Shown here: positions 12,763 to 18,128 of the stretch, piece after piece
Position numbering within the stretch: position 1 is the first letter of the stretch
How the letters are laid out: each line of letters starts with the position of its first letter
Assembly: GCA_045640905.1 (NCBI GenBank)
Contig: JAZUFW010000007.1
Location: forward strand, 1-18,128
Reading direction: 5' to 3'
Length of the DNA: 18,128 bases
Source of the DNA: JAILLW01 sp045640905
Lineage (GTDB): Bacteria; Bacillota; Clostridia; Lachnospirales; Lachnospiraceae
Program-made: the position numbers and the translations under genes
The notes under the pieces: generated by a model
The model's input: the letters and a program-made list of their open reading frames with translations, nothing else
What the model was told of the DNA's origin: nothing
The model's database searches: none

Positions 12763-14913
12763 CTATTCCTGCGAAAACTTTGGAATGAACACGCGCTCGG
12801 AGTGCTCATGTTCCAATAACTCCGTTGCCTTTTGTCCGCGCAGGCCAAACTCCAGCTGCGAGTTAAATGCGCTCTGCTGTTCCTCGGCATTTCTTTCTAT
12901 ATCCTTAACGCGAATATAAACGCCCTTTTCGTTAAGAATATGTGCCTTTTCATTATCCTTTAACTGGTCATCAAGTATTCTTCGCAAAACTCCCGTCAGG
13001 AATTCTCCTTCTATCGGGAACAGTATTTCCACACGTCGCTCCAGATTTCTGGGCATCCAGTCCGCCGATGCGCAATAGTACTCGGATTTTCCGGCATTTT
13101 CAAAATAGAATATTCTGGCATGCTCCAGGAAGTTACCAACTATCGATCTGACAGATATATTATTGTGGGTTCCGCTCACTCCTGTTTTCAGGCAGCATAT
13201 GCCTCTGACTATCAAATCGATTTTTACTCCGGCGGCAGCCGCTTCATAAAGGGCTTTAATTACATCGGGATCGCACAGACTGTTCATCTTGGCGATTATC
13301 CTGCCCTTTTCTCCCTTTAAGGCGTTTTCCTTTTCCCTGCGAATCAGAAACAGGAATTTCTCCTTAAGCCACAAAGGGGCCAGCGTCAGCTTATTCCAGT
13401 TCAGCGGTTCCGAATATCCGCTCAGCATATTGAATACGGCAGTAGCATCTTCGCCTATGGCTTCGTTTGCCGTCAAAAGGCCTATATCCGTATACAGCTT
13501 GGCCGTACTGTCATTATAATTTCCGGTTCCCAAATGAACGTATCTCTTTATGCCGTCTTCTTCTCTTCTGACCACCAAAGTAATCTTTGAGTGTGTCTTC
13601 AATCCAACCAACCCGTAAATAACATGGCATCCTGCATGCTCAAGTCTTCTGGCCCAGATAATGTTATTTTCTTCGTCGAATCTGGCTTTCAGTTCAACCA
13701 GTACGGTAACCTGTTTTCCGTTCTCCGCAGCCTGCGCCAAAGCCGAAATAATCGGGGAATTACCGGAAACACGATACAAGGTCTGCTTTATGGCCAGTAC
13801 CTGCGGGTCCTTCGCCGCACTTTTAATAAAATCAACTACCGGTTCAAAGGACTGATACGGATGGAACAGAATAATATCCTGTTCACGTATTCTGTTAAAA
13901 ATATCGCAACCTGCCGGTAATTGAGGAACCGGCTGTCCTTTCAAATATGAATGTTCTTTGAGATAATCAAATCCGTTGAAAGCATAGATTTTCATTAAAA
14001 ACGTCAAATCGAGCGGTCCCGAAACGGAAAAGACCTGTCTGTCATCAAGAAGCAGTTCATCGCTGATTATTCGCAAAAGTCTCTCGTCAACATCCGAGGG
14101 AACCTCCAGACGTATAGCCTCGCCCCACTGTCTCATTCTGACCTGGCGCTCGATTTCTTTAAGCAAATCAGCCGCCTCTTCTTCGTCGATAGAAAGGTCG
14201 GCGTTTCGCATTATTCGAAACGGATAAGCACATACCACATCATAATTTAAAAACAGTTTGGCTATATTTCTTTCAATAACTTCCTCAAGAAGTATCACTT
14301 TCTTGTTTTCGCCGGGAACCAACGGTAACTCAACCACACGCGGAAGTACCGAAGGCACCTGTACCGTGGCGAAATCGAATTCGTCCTCTTCCGAATTTTT
14401 TCCTTTGAGCAAAGCCCCTATGTTCAGCGACTTATTTCTGATTAAAGGAAAAGGACGCGATGAATCAACCGCCATTGGAGTTAATACGGGATATACTTCC
14501 TTTTCAAAAAATCGGTCGATATACTCTCCGTCTTTTGGTGACAAATCCTCGTGACGGGAAATAATATTAAGTCCCTCTTTACTTAGGCCGGGAACCAAAA
14601 GATTATTGTACACATCATACTGATGATCCATCTGCTCGTGGATAGCGGCATTTACCTTGGCTATCTGCTCTTCGACCATCATGCCCGAAATATCCGGTTT
14701 ACCATATCCGGCACTCAGCATGTCAACCAACGATGCCACACGAACCATGATAAATTCATCAAGGTTAGACGCCGTGATACTCAAAAACTTAATTCGCTCA
14801 AACAGCGGATTATCTTCATCAACCGCTTCGGAAAGAACTCTTTCATTGAACTTAATCCAGCTGAGTTCCCTGTTTTCGTAATATTTATAATCGGAATAGT
14901 CTATTTCTTTCAT
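12763..14913 (-). CDS. ppk1: Polyphosphate kinase (Ppk1 family)
   Basis: Ppk1 reversibly moves the terminal phosphate of ATP onto long-chain polyphosphate through a phosphohistidine. The N domain shows YENRELSWIKFNERVLSEA (about 11-29) and LSITASNLDEFIMVRVA. The catalytic core contains His441 in GLKTHSKITLVV, the expected autophosphorylated histidine, followed by YVHLGTGNYN. His598 in FLEHARIFYF matches the second conserved histidine. C-terminal DWMPRNLERRVEILFPIE is also typical. Length (716) is normal. GGAGG 6 nt before the ATG supports the start. It is the third gene of the operon, 28 bp after the Ppx-like gene. Two repeat-derived hairpins follow immediately. Confidence 0.97.
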   Translation of the reverse strand: MKEIDYSDYKYYENRELSWIKFNERVLSEAVDEDNPLFERIKFLSITASNLDEFIMVRVASLVDMLSAGYGKPDISGMMVEEQIAKVNAAIHEQMDHQYDVYNNLLVPGLSKEGLNIISRHEDLSPKDGEYIDRFFEKEVYPVLTPMAVDSSRPFPLIRNKSLNIGALLKGKNSEEDEFDFATVQVPSVLPRVVELPLVPGENKKVILLEEVIERNIAKLFLNYDVVCAYPFRIMRNADLSIDEEEAADLLKEIERQVRMRQWGEAIRLEVPSDVDERLLRIISDELLLDDRQVFSVSGPLDLTFLMKIYAFNGFDYLKEHSYLKGQPVPQLPAGCDIFNRIREQDIILFHPYQSFEPVVDFIKSAAKDPQVLAIKQTLYRVSGNSPIISALAQAAENGKQVTVLVELKARFDEENNIIWARRLEHAGCHVIYGLVGLKTHSKITLVVRREEDGIKRYVHLGTGNYNDSTAKLYTDIGLLTANEAIGEDATAVFNMLSGYSEPLNWNKLTLAPLWLKEKFLFLIRREKENALKGEKGRIIAKMNSLCDPDVIKALYEAAAAGVKIDLIVRGICCLKTGVSGTHNNISVRSIVGNFLEHARIFYFENAGKSEYYCASADWMPRNLERRVEILFPIEGEFLTGVLRRILDDQLKDNEKAHILNEKGVYIRVKDIERNAEEQQSAFNSQLEFGLRGQKATELLEHEHSERVFIPKFSQE

Positions 14914-14941
14914 GGCTTTCCTCCAAAATAAACTTTATTAC

Positions 14942-16486
14942 TTAAAATGATCTCTTTTGCTTTATAACAGGCTTAATGTTGTAAACTTCTTCGAAGAACT
15001 TGGCACGGGCTCCGAATAAGCCCTTTTCCAGGGTAACGTCTTCGTCGGTAGTAACCTCAATCTCCAGGTTATTTCCGGCCACCTTGACATTCACACCTTT
15101 AAATTTTTCCTTATGGGATCTGTCGAGTCCGTTCGCCAGTCTCAAAATAGCCGTAAGTTTGGCCGTTTTCATGTGATCCATGCGTTCAAAGTCACCTTTG
15201 TCGGCCAAGTCGTCATAATACTCAAATTCCAGCTGATTGTACCTGACCACGTTGGCAATAATCATTCTTTCTTTATGTGACAGCCCTATAATCTCGGTAT
15301 ATTTAATAATATTGTAGGAACAGTCCGCCAGATTCAGCATACTGATGTATTTACCGCAATCATGCAAAATTGTTGAAATCTCGAGCAGCAGCCTGTCTCT
15401 TTGCGTCAGACCGTTTATTTCTTTGGTAGCATCAAAAACAGTAAGCGCAATGTTTCGAAGCGTCTCGGAACGTTTCTTCGAGCCTTGATATCTTTGCGAT
15501 ATCTGCTTGGCGCATGCCAAAATATCTTTTTCAAAGTCATGGTTGGTCTTTATGTTTTCGCTTTCTTCCGCATACTCATACGCAATACCGTCGCACAGCG
15601 TTACGCCCGGTGTCCATATGGTTCGCGCTCCAGTGGTTGACATAACACAGCGTAGCAAAAGAATCGAAATATAAAAAAGCGGTATATCATCTTCCGACAT
15701 TCCCAAAGAAGCCGCCAATTCACTACGGCTCGTATTTCCTATCATTTCTATATATTTGTTGATAATGGCTATATCCGGAGTATCTTTGACAATATGTTCG
15801 CTTGATTTTCGATTGATAGCCGTGGAAATATAATCATCTACAATAATAATGTTCTCTATTTCCTTATTCTTGCAGTAAAGTTTCTTATAGGTGTTTAGCT
15901 GCGACATGCATATTTCATCTATCAGCGTTTCATACTGACGCATTGACGCTCCCAAGGTATTCAGTCGCTCCTTTAATCGAAGAACGCCCAGCTTCATGTT
16001 CTGTGTTGAAATCAATGTTTCTTCATCGAACAAAGATAACTGAATGCTGCCTCCGCCGACGTCCAAAATAACCGTTCCTTTTTTGATAAAGTTATCAAAC
16101 AGTTCGCCCTGGAAAGCTATGGATTTATAGTCCAGAAAACGCTGCTCGGAATTACTCAACACTTCAACATCTATGCCTGTTCTCTGCTTAATGAGGTCAA
16201 GCAGTATCGAGGTATTCTTCGTTTCTCTGATGGCACTTGTTCCGTATGCTTTATAGTCCTCAACCCTGTAGGTTTGCATTATTTTATTAAACTCACGCAG
16301 CGTATCGCACAATTCCTCAACATGTTTGTAGCTGATCATACCGCTCGAATATGTCTCGGTGCCCATTTCTATGCTTCGAATGATGTGATCGATCTGACGC
16401 ATTCCGTTCTTTTTGGAAACCTCAAAAATCTTCATCGAAACTTCATATGAACCTACATCTATAGCCGCAAAAGTTTTAACTGCCAT
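14942..16486 (-). CDS. ppx: Ppx/GppA-family phosphatase with C-terminal HD domain
   Basis: Proteins of this family hydrolyse polyphosphate or pppGpp. The ASKHA-fold N-terminal half begins with FAAIDVGSYEVSMKIFEV (5-22), and the second phosphate loop is LDVGGGSIQLSLF with Asp142. YGTSAIRETKN is also typical. The C-terminal half holds a helical HD domain with the His375-Asp376 pair in ILHDCGKYI and GLSHKERMIIANVVRYN. The histidine that usually opens an HD domain appears replaced in the KRSETLRN helix, so this domain may bind rather than cleave. AAGAGGA 7 nt before the ATG overlaps the end of the upstream DUF815 gene (3-bp gap), implying coupled translation. Adjacent to ppk, it completes a polyphosphate cycle. 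Whether it prefers polyphosphate or (p)ppGpp cannot be told from sequence. Confidence 0.93.
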   Translation of the reverse strand: MAVKTFAAIDVGSYEVSMKIFEVSKKNGMRQIDHIIRSIEMGTETYSSGMISYKHVEELCDTLREFNKIMQTYRVEDYKAYGTSAIRETKNTSILLDLIKQRTGIDVEVLSNSEQRFLDYKSIAFQGELFDNFIKKGTVILDVGGGSIQLSLFDEETLISTQNMKLGVLRLKERLNTLGASMRQYETLIDEICMSQLNTYKKLYCKNKEIENIIIVDDYISTAINRKSSEHIVKDTPDIAIINKYIEMIGNTSRSELAASLGMSEDDIPLFYISILLLRCVMSTTGARTIWTPGVTLCDGIAYEYAEESENIKTNHDFEKDILACAKQISQRYQGSKKRSETLRNIALTVFDATKEINGLTQRDRLLLEISTILHDCGKYISMLNLADCSYNIIKYTEIIGLSHKERMIIANVVRYNQLEFEYYDDLADKGDFERMDHMKTAKLTAILRLANGLDRSHKEKFKGVNVKVAGNNLEIEVTTDEDVTLEKGLFGARAKFFEEVYNIKPVIKQKRSF

Positions 16487-16489
16487 ATA

Positions 16490-17794
16490 CTAATCCTCTT
16501 TACCAAGCAAATAATCGATAAACTGCTGTGCCGTTCTGCCCGAAAGTCCTCCGTGAGAAAGTTCCCACGCATTAGCCCCCATCAATAACTCCTCTTCGGG
16601 AATATTCAAGCCGTTCCTTTCGGCCAAAACACGAACGATGTTCTGGAACTCCTTCTTATCCGGCTTTCCAAAATAGATGGATACACCGAATCGGTTGGAC
16701 AAAGACAATTTCTCCTGCACCGTGTCGTTTGTGTGCAAATCTTCATCGCGGTCTTCCTTATCCGAAAACTTCTCGCGCACGAGATGGCGACGATTACTGG
16801 TTGCATAAATCAAAACGTTCTTCGGCTTTTTCTCCAAGCCGCCTTCGATTACAGCCTTCAAATACTTATATTCAATTTCAAAATCCTCGAAACTCAAATC
16901 ATCCATGTAAATGATGAACTTGTAATTTCTGTTCTTTATCTGCGTAATCACATCATTCAGATATTTGAACTGATGCTTATAAACTTCAATTATTCGAAGT
17001 CCCTTTTCATAATATCCGTTGGCTATGCCTTTTATCGAGCTCGACTTTCCCGTTCCGGCATCACCGTAAAGCAAACAGTTATTTGCCTTTTTGCCGTTTA
17101 CAAAAGCTTCGGTATTATCAATCAGCTTTTGTTTCGGAATTTCATATCCGACCAAATCATCCAGATTAACGTGTGCAATATTCAATATCGGGACTATCTT
17201 CGCCTGGTCTCCTGTTCCGTCAGGCTCGATACGGAATGCTTTATGTAAACCAAATTTGCCTACCCCGTAATCTTTATAAAACTCCGTAAGCGAATCTTTC
17301 ATCTCCTCAGGTGTATTGTCGTTGGTAAATTTGGCAGCAAGAGAACAAATTCTCTCACAGATTCTCGAATTGTATACTTTGGATTCCGGGTCTGACGAAA
17401 CATATTCTTTAATCAGATCAAACCCTTTGATTCCGAGTTTTTCCACCATGGGATCAAAATTATAGTCAAAAAACTCTTTAAAAATAACTATGTCATGCAA
17501 AACGGCTTCGTTTATGCTGCCTTCAACGCCGCCTCGAATCTCCGTGGCACGCGAATATGCGTTTTCGTTATTTACCAGCAAATTGGCTAAATAGCAATGC
17601 CATAAATTTCCGTAAAAGCCGTGATTCCCTGCCAATTCCAAAAGCCTGTGCATATTTTCGTAGAACATGCTTCTAAGCGAATCAATGCTCTTTTCATCGC
17701 TGTCATAGTTTTCCATCAGGTAAACCATGTCACTTAACAAAAGGGCTTCCTCGCCCTCAAAATGTTTGTAAACAATCAGTTCTTCTTCTCTCAT
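16490..17794 (-). CDS. DUF815-type AAA+ ATP-binding protein
   Basis: A helical N-terminal region (about 1-190) precedes a P-loop ATPase. Walker A is GDAGTGKSS (244-252, Lys250), Walker B is FIIYMDDLSFE (Asp298/Asp299), the sensor-like stretch is IYATSNRRHLVRE, and SNRFG follows with probable arginine fingers. GLSGRTAQQFIDYL is near the C terminus. These features fit the DUF815 family, whose biological role is not established. I chose ATG 17794 (AGGA about 11 nt upstream); a GTG at 17815 would add 7 residues but has no ribosome site. It heads the DUF815-ppx-ppk operon with a 3-bp gap to ppx, which points to a role connected to polyphosphate or the stringent response, but that is inference. Confidence 0.88.
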   Translation of the reverse strand: MREEELIVYKHFEGEEALLLSDMVYLMENYDSDEKSIDSLRSMFYENMHRLLELAGNHGFYGNLWHCYLANLLVNNENAYSRATEIRGGVEGSINEAVLHDIVIFKEFFDYNFDPMVEKLGIKGFDLIKEYVSSDPESKVYNSRICERICSLAAKFTNDNTPEEMKDSLTEFYKDYGVGKFGLHKAFRIEPDGTGDQAKIVPILNIAHVNLDDLVGYEIPKQKLIDNTEAFVNGKKANNCLLYGDAGTGKSSSIKGIANGYYEKGLRIIEVYKHQFKYLNDVITQIKNRNYKFIIYMDDLSFEDFEIEYKYLKAVIEGGLEKKPKNVLIYATSNRRHLVREKFSDKEDRDEDLHTNDTVQEKLSLSNRFGVSIYFGKPDKKEFQNIVRVLAERNGLNIPEEELLMGANAWELSHGGLSGRTAQQFIDYLLGKED

Positions 17795-17846
17795 ATCAAT
17801 ATCAATCCTGCCCACATTTGTGCTATACTAATGTTGCTATTCAAAG

Positions 17847-17913
17847 TTGATATATGAACAATACCTGTAACGTCATGCTTGCATGTAAGATGCAAGTATT
17901 GTTCATATATCAA
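17847..17913. repeat. Perfect 18-bp inverted repeat with nested hairpin
   Basis: TTGATATATGAACAATAC (17847-17864) is repeated inverted without mismatch at 17896-17913. Inside the 31-nt gap, CTTGCAT (17878-17884) pairs with ATGCAAG (17890-17896) around GTAAG. The result is a long stem topped by a second hairpin. It lies in the divergent gap between the DUF815 operon and the gene starting at 18078. There is no T run, so it is not an ordinary terminator. Confidence 0.9.
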
Positions 17914-17914
17914 G

Positions 17915-17999
17915 CCTGCGAAGCAGGAACTCAACTACATGAACAATCCGCTTGCGATGCAAGCTTTGAAGCACGTACCGCGATGATTGCGAATGTAGT
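17915..17999. repeat. Second inverted-repeat block with short hairpins
   Basis: CCTGC-GAA-GCAGG (17915-17927) and GCTTGC-GAT-GCAAGC (17950-17964) are compact trinucleotide-loop hairpins. ACTACAT (17934-17940) pairs at distance with ATGTAGT (17993-17999), enclosing the second. The string TGAACAAT recurs from the 18-bp repeat next door. Together with that repeat, about 150 bp is built of palindromes, as in REP/BIME clusters or a structured RNA. Confidence 0.7.
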
Positions 18000-18077
18000 G
18001 GAGGACTGTGTATAGTAACAAACTCTTATTGTATTGTAGTATATTTGCAACAAATATTCCATTAAGAAAGGGGTTTT

Positions 18078-18128
18078 ATGAAAAAAAATATAAAGCTCAT
18101 AATAATGCTGGTCATTGTAGGTGCAGCT
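18078..18128 (+). CDS. Start of an exported protein, cut by the window edge
   Basis: Seventeen codons are visible, reading MKKNIKLIIMLVIVGAA. This is the start of a signal peptide or lipoprotein signal: a lysine-rich head and then a hydrophobic core. AGAAAGGGG with a 4-nt gap before the ATG is a strong ribosome site. The rest of the gene lies outside the window, so no function can be given. Confidence 0.7.
   Translation, partial: MKKNIKLIIMLVIVGAA

Noticed and set aside
16733..17248. Plus-strand 171-residue open frame
   Set aside because: It is antisense to the DUF815 ATPase and shows no protein-family pattern.

Overview
The window looks like chromosomal DNA from a low-to-moderate GC Bacillota, most likely a Clostridia / Lachnospiraceae-type gut or rumen organism. 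The grounds are strong AGGAGG-type ribosome binding sites, a DUF815 ATPase - ppx - ppk run, a GH53-type enzyme under a LacI regulator, and a secreted protein with the C-x-H ... C-x-x-C knuckle common in that family. This placement is inference from gene content; no 16S or other marker is present. No rRNA, tRNA, CRISPR array, phage gene or intact transposase was seen.

Layout. (1) 1-3115: a small ribbon-helix-helix (RHH) protein on the minus strand faces a plus-strand run of a lipoprotein, a small membrane protein and a zinc-ribbon membrane protein. Three ATGCAT palindromes lie in the divergent gap over the lipoprotein promoter. A strong bidirectional terminator closes the run. (2) 3129-4836: a short minus-strand operon of a small acidic protein and a mannose-1-phosphate guanylyltransferase with C-terminal cupin. 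(3) 4825-4977: a GC-rich, palindrome-rich REP-like patch. (4) 4962-10854: a minus-strand operon of LacI regulator, Gfo/Idh/MocA oxidoreductase, unrecognised 617-residue probable carbohydrate-active enzyme, zinc-ribbon protein, cytoplasmic GH53-type glycosidase and maf. It starts at a TTGACA/TATGTT promoter with a LacI-type palindromic operator just downstream. (5) 11039-11371: a lone thioredoxin. (6) 11367-12752: a secreted protein gene bracketed by a 13-bp repeat, GTTRACATAACTC, arranged as five direct copies on one side and two perfect hairpins on the other. (7) 12763-17794: a minus-strand operon of DUF815 AAA+ ATPase, Ppx/GppA phosphatase and polyphosphate kinase. (8) 17847-17999: a cluster of inverted repeats, followed by the first 17 codons of an exported protein running off the end.

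How the parts work together. Block 4 reads as an inducible intracellular glycan-use cassette: the regulator represses its own operon until a sugar ligand appears, the hydrolases process imported oligosaccharides, and the dehydrogenase oxidises a released sugar. No transporter is in the window. Block 7 is a polyphosphate module: Ppk makes polyphosphate and the Ppx-like protein degrades it or (p)ppGpp. The AAA+ protein has no assigned role there. Block 2 supplies GDP-mannose for surface glycans.

The least explained items are the repeat family around the secreted protein gene, the 617-residue enzyme in the sugar operon, and the inverted-repeat cluster at the right end.
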